Origin: Apostichopus japonicus
Lineage: Eukaryota; Echinodermata; Holothuroidea; Aspidochirotida; Stichopodidae
Length of the DNA stretch: 64,000 bases
Direction: 5' to 3'
Assembly (NCBI RefSeq): GCF_037975245.1
Contig: NC_092575.1
Coordinates: forward strand, 13,499,001-13,563,000
The number at the start of each line of letters is the position of its first letter. Within the stretch, counting starts at the first letter, position 1. The notes below the pieces were generated by a model that saw nothing but the letters and a program-made list of their open reading frames with translations, did not search any database and was not told the origin of the DNA. The translations under genes were made by a program, and so were the position numbers. Shown here in pieces: positions 25,501 through 37,549 of the stretch.

Positions 25501-28500
25501 AGCCATACACAAACGGTTTTTTGGTCCCTTTACATAATTTGTTTACTTTATTTTTCCTTTGGAATATTCATTTGGAATATTTGATCAAAGTCAACAGTTG
25601 AGATTGTTTGTATTCACTTTGAAGTAGATATAATACAGTAAAAACTTGGATTGCTATGTAACAAAATAGCTCTATCGACATCATGGAAATGCTCCTCGGT
25701 GAAATAACACAGTGACTCGAATCAGTGATAAAACGAGTCAGAAAAATAGATCGCTATTTTGAATCAATAGTTTAATGACTTGTTTGAAAACCTGAGGATA
25801 TTATTTGTTTATTATGTTATTGACAGAATAGCCTCACAGCTTCACCACTTCTTATTTGGGAAGCTGGTACTATGTTTTCTGCCAAGTCTTTATTTATAAA
25901 TGCTGAGGAAGAACAACGGATCTTGTAGCTGATCCAACTGATCTGGTGGCTTTATTTTGGATGTTTCACATGTCACACACAAATAGATCAAAATACTTTA
26001 TATTTTCCATAGAAACTTTGCTTTTCTTAAGGTACCTTCAGTGAAGCCTAAAAGAGCTGTGAGCAATCTAGTAGCTAACATGAGAAGTCTGTAAAACATA
26101 AGTTTGGCACAATCTTAGATGTTGTGACTGACCATGATATTCTCAACCAGAAAACTACATCAACCAGTAATATTATTTCAATTTTTTTGTATAGCAGCAG
26201 AGCCACTGTGCACATTTGCATTCTGCTTTTAGTGAATGCTGGTCTTCTTTTATCTTGTGACTGATGTTGTTAAATGGTGTTTGTAAAATCACATGGATTA
26301 CGTGTATGAACCTATCTTTATTAGTTTGCATGTTGGATTGAATAACAGTGTGAAACCATTTTCAGATAATAGACTTAGCCAACGCGAGGATTATTTCACA
26401 TTGTAAAACATTAATTAAAATTTCTTTGATATTCAAAAAAATAACTATTTAAGATAAATATTTTCTGTATTTCATGTTCAAAACGAATTCTTTAACTGTA
26501 TGATTGAGTCCTCTGCAATTGCAGTTCTCTTATTATGAAATGCTGAAATATGTGTGTGTCACAGAAGAAATGTTTGTTATCAGAGTTTCAGTACATAAGT
26601 GTCTTACATTTTACATACTTTCCTGTTTCAGGTTCACCAAAGGAAGTCCAATACACATTTTCCATTTCCTTTAAAAACGACTTATACATTTGTGGATAAC
26701 GGTTTGGCTTAACTGATACCTTATTTGTAAAGAGAGTGAATGTATGATAATGTTAACTTGATTTGCTTTATGACTTAGGTAAATGAAGTGTTAACCAATT
26801 AATTTTTACATACTTTCCTGTTTCTTGTTTACTCCAATCTATTGAATCCTCTTCACAGGTCAGGTGTCTTCCCTAATTTCTGTGATGTGACATATTCAAT
26901 TGATTGACTTCCGGATCATTAGTATTTGCAAATAACTTTAACTTTGGCGATATCAGATTTGAAGTGCAGTATGGGCTATGTATTTATGTTCATTCTTGCA
27001 AGAAAATCTGTCTAAAGAGAACGTTCTGTCGTTCTGTAAAACATTTCATATACATGTCACTGGCATTGAGAATGGTGGATCTCATATACATAGCAACTTT
27101 GCAGGCCTTTTTAGCACTATTCTGGGAATTCTGGGATGTCAGTATACAGAGTGTAAAAGGAGCTATAAAGTGTGTATCTACTTCCTTAGACTTAATTTAC
27201 CTGAAGTATGTCATTTAACCCCTTCCAATATAGTCACATTAAATGTCCATGGAATTTTGTAAAAAATTACAAATGTCATGGAAGTCTCAAAATTAACATG
27301 ATCAGTCTCAATTTCTGACCTTACACAACGTTTCGAATATGAAATAGGTCACGGGTCTTCAAAATCTTGTCACGGAAATTCAAATCATATTGAAGTAAAG
27401 TTGGATTGATATTTTACATCTTGTATTGGTATTTACCATTCTTTAAGCTAATGATCCCTTAACCCATCATTGTTGTTCGAGATACTCTTATTATTCCTAT
27501 GTAAGTGAATATAAATGTAAAACTTAGTTATGACTTGTATGTGAATGTTTAAACTTTGATGCGTAATTGTACTTAAGGTGGGTAACTTTACTCACATAGC
27601 AAGTACCATAGCTGATTGGAAGGAGAACTCATTTATACTAGTAATTGCAATATGCTAGTAGATCCACTCATCATAGAAGAGTATTGCTACTCACATTGAT
27701 AGATACAGTAGTGGATAGGTTATTCATGTTTTGTTCCGTTTAAACTAACGTGTGTGCAGCTATTTCTGGGACTTCTTGCTCAACGGTCTAACCCAAACGA
27801 CAAGTAGTAAAATTCATATATTAACAAAATAACATGTTCTTTATGTTTTTTTACGAAGTTGCTATTTGCAAATGCTTAATAAAAAAAGTTATAGTTAACG
27901 TATAAACATATCACCCACGCTCACTCTTTTCAATGACATTAATATGTTATTACAATATAACATCATACATAAACATAAGAAAATACACAAATGTGGAAAT
28001 GCTACGCTAATGCCCCAAAGTTCAACCAAGCTATTGTCTAAATTAACTAGCAATTTATTTAAATTTAGAAAGAAAAACAATACAGAATGCGATCTATTCT
28101 TGCAGAATGATCTTCGGTATCTTTCACCACATCATCGACAAATATATTTCTCTTAGAAAATCAGCGTATAGAGCTGCAAGGCTTTGTACGGTGAATACCA
28201 TTCAAGACACACAACTCTTAAAATTAAGTAGAGCGCAGCAACTTACGAACGTTGCGTCTAGTGAAAGTCTTCATTCTTAAAAAAAAAAAAAAAAAAAAAA
28301 CAGAATATAGGATAATAATATCTCGAAAATTAAACAAGCTATTATATAAATTAACTAGCATATTTTTTAAATTTATAAAGCCAAAATAATTACAGAATGC
28401 GATCTATTCTTGCAGAGTGATCTTCAGTATTTTTCATACCCCACCATCAACAAATATATTCCTCTCAGAAAATCAGCGTATAGAGCTGTTACATTAATTT

Positions 28501-30094
28501 TCATAATCGAGACTGCAATGCTTTGTGTGGTGAGGACCATTCAAAACCACTCATGTATATATACACAAATCTTCAAATTTAGTACAGCGCAAACTCACGA
28601 ACGCTGCGTCTGGTGAAAGTATTCCTTCTTGATAATAATTAAAAAAAAAAAACAGAATACAGGATAATAATTCAATTGAAAATTTGAAAACTTCAGAGAA
28701 TTTGGATTCACATTTATGCAACAATTTAACCACAATCAATACTCGCTTTTCCACACTGTTACACAAACCTCTATAAGATGTATTGAATATATATTTTTGT
28801 TTCACAATTGAGAATGTAACAAATAGACTAATTTCAAACTGCACCACTGCCTTACAATACAGTTCAGTTTAGTTCAGTTAACAAGTAACAACACACTAGG
28901 GGTTCGTTCGTTTTCTACATGGATAATACGTTAAATTGTATTTTTTATAGACCATCAATATGCAAATGCATGTACAAATATTAATAATATCCATCGGCAC
29001 CGGCCCACTAAAATATTGTCAACCAATTGAACATATTTGGAATGTGTTCGTAAATAACTATATGATCTCTTATATTAATTCACATGATGATAACATATTC
29101 ACAAAAATGAGCGAAAAATGTTTCGTGCGCTTTGACCAATACACTTAAGTTTGCTAAACATCTCCTAAACTATTTCTTGAGGCATTTCCCACATTCCATT
29201 TGTCATAACTCGCTAAATATACAACAATTTAATGAGTTCTGAGACAAGTTTGCTGTTTTGGATGCTTAGTGTTTGGCAAATATTTTCACTCAACATCAGT
29301 TTCGAGTGGAAGATAGATGCTTTTTAACCTTAGATTTCCATTGCGTAAAAAATCGTTTTTATTTAAGCAGTGCAATAGGCTTATAGCAATATTTTGCGCG
29401 TACCAATCGGCACCTAAAAACAAGATAAATATTTGGGAACGTGTAAGAATCACACTTATCGATTGGCGGTTCAAAGTAGCAGCAAGGTACTGTATAGGCT
29501 TAGGACTCGTGCACACCTAGCTGCTGTATAGTATATCTCTAGTACTAGAGGAGCCCGAAAGTAACAGAACTGAGCCAAGCTATCTTCTTATGTATTTTTG
29601 CAGATTTTTTTTTTTAATTGTTTGAAACACTACAGTAGGCCTAGCTGCATAATTTTAAGTCTGTGACATGTTTTAATTTGATCATTACTTACTTATGGTT
29701 GGAAAAGGTTTAAATTTCATTCTGCACAGAAACATAATTTTCCAAATTGCGATGACGTAACACAATGTATCTGCCTAAATGCCTAACCTTGTTCATATAA
29801 AGTATTGATGTTGTAGATCTGAACTAAAGGGACTTGTACAGCAAGCATAGTGGTGAGTGAAATTTGCGTTTTGGCGAGTAGATTATTGGTCACGGTCGTC
29901 AAATAGCGAGTGCTTTTGAAAATATTTGCCAAAAACCTTTATAACATGATTTTTATCATGATAGAAATCTCGGATACTTTCGTACATGGTATATGGATTT
30001 GCCATATTGTGTATGCAAATCATGTTGCTTGTGAAGTTAAATCTCATGAGTTATATCTCACTATGGAGTCGTAGTCCTTGATAATGCGGATGTA
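19521..30094 (-). repeat. Right arm of giant inverted repeat (10.57 kb)
   Basis: Reverse-complement partner of 8224-19078. Beyond the missing 287-bp block, the differences I saw include longer homopolymers (14 versus 12 G/C near 20662, 14 versus 11 near 24814), a one-base indel near 22977, and about a dozen substitutions in the outer half, for example the mirrors of 8338, 8640, 8931, 10411, 10990, 12029 and 13384. No gene is seen in this arm. Confidence 0.95.
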
Positions 30095-30321
30095 TACACA
30101 TACCGTTTGACATGCATCCAAGCATGTTTTGGGGATTTATCGTGTTGGCGATAACGTCTTTCCAAGGAGTATTACTCATCAAAGCAAATTGTCATGATAC
30201 ATAATATAGATTTCCAAAAAGGTATCATAATTTGTTATTGTACTTAGAGCCTTTTAATTTTGATCTTTATTGATCTCAAATGAGAATCTCATTTGAGAAT
30301 CAAACAAATCTACAAGGATCA

Positions 30322-30327
30322 TTTATT
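30322..30327 (-). promoter_or_regulatory. Candidate polyadenylation signal AATAAA
   Basis: On the minus strand AATAAA lies about 150 bases past the stop of the LRAT-domain gene. It is the nearest canonical hexamer I noticed downstream. This is inference from motif and position only. Confidence 0.4.
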
Positions 30328-30474
30328 TAATAGGTAATTCAGGATACTTCGTTTTAAGTTCAACCGGTCTGTACTTATTACTATTAAACGTAACGCACAG
30401 GTCAATTACCCATATTTTGTAATCTCCTGCAGTTAATTTTAAGCCAAGGTTGAAACAAATAGAAGCTTTTAAGC

Positions 30475-31110
30475 CTATTTTGGTGCCATTGCTACCGAAC
30501 TCATCGCGCTCCCAATGATCGCATTTACGACATCGTTTGCTTGAAAAGATATAAAAACCCCAGTAGAGCAGAAATTTGCTAACGTTTCACAGTTAAAACT
30601 AAGTAAACGATATTGCATATTTTCACTGTGTGAATGCATCCAATTTGCACGAGAAAGGATGACAAGTGGGTCATATTTGCTCTCCGGATCAAATTTAGCC
30701 ACATTTACTACTTCTGTGTCTAATTCTCGGTAATGATCCTCTCTTATTTTGCATTTTTGAGGGCCAGAGCACTGAGCGAAATGAATCACCTTAAACGATG
30801 TATCATAAACATTGGATACGATTGCGTGGTGGTCTAAAGTATCTTTCCACACTAGTTGATCTCCTCTTCTGAGATCAGCAATTGTTTCAACTTTTTCTAA
30901 AGTGGGCTTTTGTGTAAGTGGTGGTCGCGTCTGGTAATATCGCATATCATTGTGGATAATTTTACGACCATGTCTTCCAAGAACATGGTTTCTCGTGAAC
31001 CACTCAAATTTACATTTGTAACACGTAAAACCCAGCAATCCTGATTCAAAATCTGGAATTATATATCTTGAAAGTGTTTGTTCACACTCATGGCACGACG
31101 GCGATGACAT
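30475..31110 (-). CDS. LRAT-domain protein with N-terminal CxxC zinc-ribbon-like segment
   Basis: A 211-aa ORF. The LRAT/NlpC-P60-like fold is indicated by RRGDQLVWKD at about 81-90, the catalytic-type His in LDHHAIV (H94/H95), a KVIHF strand near 107-111 and the active-site block FNCETLANFC, with C174 as probable nucleophile. LRAT-family enzymes (lecithin:retinol acyltransferase, PLAAT/HRASLS) transfer acyl groups from phospholipids through this Cys-His pair. The substrate here cannot be told. The N-terminus has C6xxC9 and C30xxC33, a possible zinc ribbon not typical of PLAAT enzymes. The C-terminal tail (about 196-211) is mildly hydrophobic but is not a clear transmembrane helix. The start follows an acceptor-like CTTTCAG 12 bases upstream, which suggests a separate 5' UTR exon. 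The gene lies 380 bases outside the palindrome arm. Confidence 0.8.
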   Translation of the reverse strand: MSSPSCHECEQTLSRYIIPDFESGLLGFTCYKCKFEWFTRNHVLGRHGRKIIHNDMRYYQTRPPLTQKPTLEKVETIADLRRGDQLVWKDTLDHHAIVSNVYDTSFKVIHFAQCSGPQKCKIREDHYRELDTEVVNVAKFDPESKYDPLVILSRANWMHSHSENMQYRLLSFNCETLANFCSTGVFISFQANDVVNAIIGSAMSSVAMAPK

Positions 31111-31122
31111 TTCCGAGATGTT

Positions 31123-31480
31123 CTGAAAGTAGATTGACAGTGATTATTTTTAATACCTTACAAAAACACAGATCCACCTTTTTCTAACAGACTAACAAAC
31201 AAAATAACGTTTTAATCCATTTGTGAGTTATCACAAACGTAGAATTGTCATATGTTTTGTCTCGTGATTGCTCGCATAAACTAGTGCTGATATTGAATTC
31301 ATTACTCGTACATAGAGACTCCAATGTGATGCGAACTGTTACCATTATTAAACACACTTTTTGGCATACGATAAGAGTCTGTACCACGATGGTAATTATT
31401 CGTAATAACAATGAATTGGCTTTCAAGATTTATTGATGTTATTACACTTTATAAAAAAAAAGTAGTTTCGTTACACTTAC
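31123..31480 (-). other. Probable 5' UTR intron of the LRAT-domain gene
   Basis: On the minus strand GTAAGT begins at 31480 and CTTTCAG ends at 31123, with the coding ATG 12 bases into the next exon. This gives a 358-bp GT-AG intron. The upstream non-coding exon would end at 31481. Its 5' limit is not visible. Confidence 0.5.
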
Positions 31481-31481
31481 T

Positions 31482-34084
31482 TCAGCAATATCGTTGGTTT
31501 GTAGTATTCTTAGGACGCAGTCTCCAAACCAAGCAAAAGCAAAAGCAGAAAACCTTGAGAGAAGAATCACTTAACAGATAAGGAATGACAAACGAAGAAA
31601 TTGTCCTCAAGTATTTTCATGAAAGAAATATCATTGATCAATGCAACCAACAATATTATGTAAAATTGACAATTGGATTAAAATATGGACGAGAATAGGA
31701 ACGAGAGAGAATATAAAAATCAGACTCAAAGTACAGGACATTCACCTTCAAAATGTTTGAGAAAATAGAGACATGACTAGTTGATAAGAGCATATGACAA
31801 GATTACTTTAGGTTTTGATCTGAAGAGCTGGTTATCTCATGCGAAAACTGATCTAATATACACGGAATGAATGTTACCGTATCAATTAAAGGAACCTCGA
31901 ATACTGTGCCGAATTTTACCTATGATATTCCTTTTTTATATGAACACAGAGAGTCTTATAATAGTCACTCGAAGTAGATACTACAATATCAAATGCGATT
32001 AATGTTAATTATTGAAATAGTTCAATGTCTGATTGTTAAACACTAGTGAATTTGAAACAATGCACTTTTTTCTAGGTTCTTTTGCAATCTTTTTCACCGT
32101 CATTCACGTTTGTTTCGTAAAATGCTGTAACAAATAACGACGTGTCATGAAATTTCTCTCCAACTATATTGTGTAACAAATAGACAATATACGTTGGCGG
32201 GACATGTATTGAGCAAAACCACCATCATACCATCATCAGATTAATTCAATATCAGTCACTCAAGCCTTCAGCTCTGCCCCTATACCATTGTTCATTAACA
32301 CTACCTGTATCGTACATATAAACCATACACTATTCTCAGTCAACTGTAAATGCTAATATTCGCGTTCATTTCTCTACACAGTTTACAGGAAGGCATAATA
32401 ATACATCATATCACAACACGAACATTCAAAAGTACAATGTCATTGAAGGCATATATACATATTCCATAACAACTCCCTGATCTAATATATAAATTTATTA
32501 GCGTTGATTTTTCTTTTTACCGTATTATGAAACACAATTTACTATCGATAATTAGCTCCGGTAAATTAAACTAAATAGTATATCCTTGAACGATGAGTGA
32601 TAGTTGATGATGAATTAAAAAACCGGTACTGACCCGCCTCTACCTTATCTGCAGCGGTATATGTTTAATCTTTACAAACATTGGAACGATGCTCGTAATG
32701 GCTTAACATAATCACAGCAACTCTGGAGTGGCAAATGCTCTTTGCGACAACTGGTGTGTATGGTAAGTTTAAATGTATCATGTATGTCAATGATTGTTAC
32801 ATACGGAAAGGAAATGGGAAAAATAAGTAAGGCTATAAGGCTGCTGTTGTACTCGGAAAACCATTTCTCATGGAATTCTAAAGAAAATACGTCTATACTT
32901 TATTGCGTAAAAAGCTGGCTTCCTATGTAACATTAAAATATCTACGGGTTCTACGTAGTTACAGTATATCGCAAAATCCATGTTGTTTTCAATAACACTA
33001 TAGAAAGGACAATTTGGCTTATATACCACATTTTACTTTCAGATGATGTATTAATCAGAGACCAGTTTATTCCTATACGGCAACATACCAATGCAGAAAT
33101 CAGGGGCGTAAGTTCAAATATATTTCTTATAATATATGTCTTAATTTCCTGTCTATATATTGGAGTAGGCTCAGCACCCCAGGCCCCTCCCATTTATCAA
33201 TGCTTGTTTCATCTGTGGACCTTCCATAAGTAGTTATACCATACCTATATCAGTCATGAAAACATTAACGTTTAAACACACTCATTTTGAAATCCTGTGT
33301 AAGCCACTATCACTAATAACATTTATAACTGAACTTTTAAAAGAACCGCGTAGGCATTCGTGGATCATCAATACAGATGACCGGAGTAGTTTGTCAAACA
33401 GTTTTCGAAATAAGAATCCAGAAACAAAGAAAGTATTTAAGGAGGACCCGATCTATGGTTCCCATTATATATATACATTTATGGCCTCCTGCGGAAATCG
33501 TTTCCGTGTATGTTAGTTCCGAAACTCTATTTGTGCGGGATTTCGTTTGATTAGGCCTAATATTCATTACTTGGTACTCAATCAATCTTTAATTAAGGTA
33601 CATCTTTCGTTTATCTGGAATATTTACAGCACTTTATTATCACCTACATCCATTTACGTATCAGAAACTTGCGATTGATGAAACAGGGATTAATATGGAC
33701 AGAATTTTAATCTCGGCGAACCGAGTGTAACGAGAAATAAACCTTTTCATGAACATTACAATTGTGTTGGCCCAAATAAATATGCATGCACACCTCGCCT
33801 TTCTTATTCATATTTGATAATCAACCAGTTAAATCATCTCTATCACGCGACATCATACAATAGCAAACCGCTCACTATATACGTACTTTTATGAACTATG
33901 CCTAAACTCCTAGATATAGTTGAGTCATACGTGTTATTTCCTTTAAATGGGACTGTCAATCAAAACCCAGCGGGAAAAGCTTTTAATAGAGGTATACAAA
34001 CAGTACGCGTATTGAAGCTTTCGTTATGACGAACGACCTAACGAGCCTAACGCGGGCAAATGTTATGTATATAATTTACCGTCT

Positions 34085-34085
<1 letters not shown>
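31482..34085. other. Intergenic sequence
   Basis: AT-rich sequence with only short open frames (up to 86 codons) that look random. No repeats of note and no RNA gene recognised. Promoter elements of the LRAT-domain gene may lie at its start but are not identifiable. Confidence 0.5.
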
Positions 34086-34156
<71 letters not shown>

Positions 34157-34193
34157 CTATATATATATATAGGCTATATATATATATATATAA

Positions 34194-34232
<39 letters not shown>

Positions 34233-34250
34233 CATATATAAACATATTTT

Positions 34251-34306
<56 letters not shown>

Positions 34307-34340
34307 CGACTTATTTGTTTATGTTGTAAATTTTGCAGAG

Positions 34341-34433
<93 letters not shown>
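34086..34433. repeat. Long (TA)n microsatellite with an embedded repeated word
   Basis: The run is almost pure TA with interruptions (AGGCTATA, TACATA, AAATA). A non-TA unit starting GACTTATTTGTTTATG occurs at about 34308-34340 and again at about 34434-34466. The array is therefore itself built of at least two larger duplicated segments. Open frames across it are artefacts of the simple repeat. Confidence 0.95.
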
Positions 34434-34435
<2 letters not shown>

Positions 34436-34895
34436 CTTATTTGTTTATGTTGTAAATTTTGCACAGTTAAGTTTAATTTCCCATTTTATAGGGTTTAATA
34501 AGTAATTGGAAAGCCGATAAGTGTTGTTAAAGAAACATATTTATCTTCGGAAGGTCGTTTGAGTTTAAAAGTATTAAGGTCGTTTATATAAACGACAACC
34601 TCGTTGCCATTATGCCATATGCAATTGAGGAGTTTACACATGCGGTCAAGACAAGCAGTAAATAAGGAAGAGTACCCGAAGAAATTACTAGAAATTTCAA
34701 CCCTAATTCATGTGGGTTATGAGTTACATGATACAGCTGGGTCAGAGCAAAAACGTGTAAAAGAATCTTGTCGGAAGGGTAATTACCATTTTAAGGGTAG
34801 GTTACAAATTTGGTCAACTGAGACAAATCTAGACCACTTGAGGTATCCCAGAAGCAGCGTGCAAAAAATGTTTACCACTTAGTAAAGAGGTTTGT

Positions 34896-36364
34896 TTATA
34901 AGTGACGACCACTTCTAGATCTCATAGCAATAAAATGCATGGTCATGATACAGAAAATGTATAGTTCAATATATGTATACACATAGTCCAAGGCAGGCCT
35001 GGCGTTGACAGTGCCAACAGTGTGAGTGGCGACTTCTGTGCCCAAAACTCGCGTGGCTGTACCCATGATGTGGATTGCCTTTGCTGTACCGAAACCATAC
35101 GTGGCTGTGTCTATCGTGCGAGTAGCCAATGCTGCGCCCACAGCAGGCGTGGCTGTTATTGTGCCAACAGTGTGAGTTGCGACTTCTGTGCCCAAAACTC
35201 GCGTGGCTGTACTCATAATGTTGATGGAATTTGCTGTACTCAAACCACGCTTGGAGATGTCCATCGTGTGAGTAGCCGTTGCCGCGCCCAAAGCAGGCGT
35301 GGCTGTTATCGTGCCAACAGTGTGGGTAGCGACTTCTTTGCCCAAAACTCGCGTGGCTGTACCCATGATGTGGTTGGCCTTTGCTGTACCAAAACCACGC
35401 TTGGGGATGTCCATCGTGTGAGTAGCCGTTGCTGCGCCCAAAGCAGGCGTGGTTGTTATTGTGCCAACAGTGTGGGTAGCGACTTCTGTGCCCAAAACTC
35501 GCGTGGCTGTACCCATGATGTGGTTGGCCTTTGCTGTACCAAAACCATACGTTGCTGTGTCCATCGTGTGAATAGCCATTGCAGTGTCCAAGGCAGGCCT
35601 GGCGTTTACAGTGCCAACAGTGTGAGTGGCGATTTCTGTGCCCAAAACTCGCGTGGCTGTACCCATGACGTGGTTGGCCTTTGCTGTACCAAAACCATGC
35701 GTGGCTGTGTCCATCGTGTGAGTAGCCAATACTGCGCCCAAAGCAGGCGTGGCTGTTATTGTGCCAACAGTGTGAGTTGCGACTTCTGTGCCCAAATTTC
35801 GCGTGGCTGTACCCATGACGTGGTTGGCCTTTGCTGTACCAAAACCATACGTGGCTGTGTCCATCGTGTGAGTAGCCAATACTGCGCCCAAAGCAGGCGT
35901 GGCTGTTATTGTGCCAACAGTGTGAGTTGCGACTTCTGTGCCCAAATTTCGCGTGGCTGTACCCATGACGTGGTTGGCCTTTGCTGTACCAAAACCATGC
36001 GTGGCTGTGTCCATCGTGTGAGTAGCCGTTGCTGCGCCCAAAGCAGGCGTGGCTGTTATTGTGCCAACAGTGTGAGTTGCGACTTCTGTGCCCAAAACTC
36101 GCGTGGCTGTAGTCATGACGTGGTTGGCCTTTGCTGTACCAAAACCATGCGTAGCTGTGTCCATCGTTTGAGTAGCCCTTGCTGCGCCCAAAGCAGGCGT
36201 AGCCGTTACTGTTCCCAGAGAATGAGTGGCCTTTTCTGCATTGCCCACAACAATGACGGTGACTGCCTTCTCAGTAGTGATGTCCGCAGTATCAATAGCA
36301 GAGGAAGCATTAGCGTTGACCGTGGGAGCAAAATAATCGACATTGGTTACCACAACGCTGTCAC
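34896..36364 (-). CDS. Thr/Ala-rich tandem-repeat protein, terminal exon (hypothetical)
   Basis: An open frame of about 489 codons. It starts at a good splice acceptor (CTTTTTCTTTGACCAG, exon from 36364), or at the GTG at 36353 if unspliced. An in-frame TGA lies just before that site, and no ATG precedes the repeats. About 55 non-repetitive residues are followed by 8 copies of a 50-residue unit encoded by 150-bp repeats. Each unit divides into six subunits of 9, 7, 9, 9, 9 and 7 residues, typically GTAKANHVM, GTATRVL, GTEVATHTV, GTITATPAL, GAATATHTM, DTATHGF. The frame ends in a unique, hydrophobic 29-residue tail. The function is unknown. A secreted or structural low-complexity protein is conceivable, but no signal exon was found. 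The opposite strand is also open through the array (35022-36521, Cys-rich), which weakens confidence that either is translated. Confidence 0.4.
34986..36215. repeat. 150-bp minisatellite, about 8.2 copies
   Basis: The word CCCAAAACTCGCGTGGCTGT or a close variant recurs at 35041, 35191, 35341, 35491, 35641, 35791, 35941 and 36091, an exact 150-base period. Adjacent copies at 35791 and 35941 share the private variant CCCAAATTTCGC. The partial copy at 34987 and the copy at 35587 share CCAAGGCAGGCCTGGCGTT. Both patterns indicate recent homogenisation. The period is a multiple of three, so all copies keep frame on both strands. Confidence 0.97.
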
Positions 36365-37151
36365 CTGGTCAAAGAAAAAGTTATCGTTAGTAAGCGTTAT
36401 ACGTTCCATGAAGCAAGTTTGTTTATATGCCTATTATTTATGTACGTTTTGGTTTCAAGAATTGTTATTACGTAGCGATATTCCCAGAGCCGAATTAACC
36501 ATTGTGTCAGATGGTCTTTAGCCCATGGCCCATGGCTCATTGCAGGGTCCCCAATATAAAAGGAGAAAGGAAAATTGACCGATTAGAAAAAGCCGTTCAC
36601 CGAAAATATCTCCATCGACGATGTTTATTGTCCCTTCAAAGACTCTAAATATTACGTAACATTGCTTATTGGCTGATTTTCGGCTTTCCGGTTTTATCCA
36701 GAGGTGTACCAAATGTGTCTCACATCACCTATTCTAAAAGAAACTAGAACTCAGTTTCTAGCTTTGATGCAAGGGAACGAAATCTGTCAACAATATGGAA
36801 AACTGCAGTGTAAATGCAACTTTAATTTGAAATGAAAATCCTCTTTTTATATTTGCATGTTTGGAATTCGATATCCGAATATATCTAGCCATTGGGAATG
36901 GGCTGGGTCGGTTGGGAGAGGGCGGAACTTCTTCAGACAGGATCTTTAACGGTATAAAACACGCCCTACTCTGGTTAGCTTATTAATTATTACGATTTTA
37001 TCAAGGCGTACAGTGTTACACTTTAAAGGTGTTCTTCAAATTCTTCCTGTCCGAAATTCCATTTGTGTTTGGTTATGGTACATTGCGCAATCTATTTCAT
37101 CTTACTTTTATGAAGTGAAACAAAACAAACCAAAACAACATACACTTAGAG
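36365..37151. other. Intergenic sequence
   Basis: No supported gene. An upstream exon for the minus-strand repeat protein would be expected here or beyond, but I found no frame with a convincing start and donor. Confidence 0.4.
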
Positions 37152-37549
37152 CAGGGTTGTCCAACCTTTTGCAGAGGAGGGAAACATGGAATGATTATGA
37201 TGAAGGAGGGGCCGCATGAACCCTACCCTCGATTTTTCGATTTTTTGCCCGAAGCCCAAGGCAACAAAATATGTGCATTGCGCGCGTAGCGCACTGATTT
37301 ATTTCCTTCCTGATAAAACAGATGAATAAAGTCTAGCCGCCCCCCCCCCATCCGCTGAGAGTGTCACACAAACTGACCTGTATGCATTTTTTTTACCCAG
37401 AAGGTTTGATTGATTGCTGATATAGCTTCAAACTGTTATCAATAAATCTGGACACTAGAATTTCGCACCGTAGAGCATCTCTGGCGGGCCGGACGCAACC
37501 CTGCGGCGGGCCGGACTGTGGCCCGCGGGCCGTAGGTTGGACAACCCTG
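37152..37549. mobile_element. hAT-family MITE with perfect 16-bp inverted repeats
   Basis: The left end CAGGGTTGTCCAACCT and right end AGGTTGGACAACCCTG are exact reverse complements. The flanking 8-mers ACTTAGAG (37144-37151) and ACTTAAAG (37550-37557) match at 7 of 8 positions, fitting the 8-bp target duplication of hAT transposons. The 398-bp interior has no coding frame and must rely on a transposase in trans. Confidence 0.9.

Noticed and set aside
8224-30094. Palindrome as a giant transposon (Maverick/Polinton-type) with long inverted repeats
   Set aside because: The 442-bp centre has no room for genes, no integrase, polymerase or capsid frames occur in the arms, and no target duplication flanks the ends.
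34047-34464. Tyr/Ile-rich frames over the TA runs (also at 39133-39410)
   Set aside because: They are translations of (TA)n and (TG)n microsatellites.
35022-36521. Cys-rich 499-codon plus-strand frame as a gene
   Set aside because: It begins with GTG inside the repeat, with an in-frame stop upstream and no ATG. The minus strand has a better acceptor and a more regular modular peptide. It is kept only as part of the two-strand finding.
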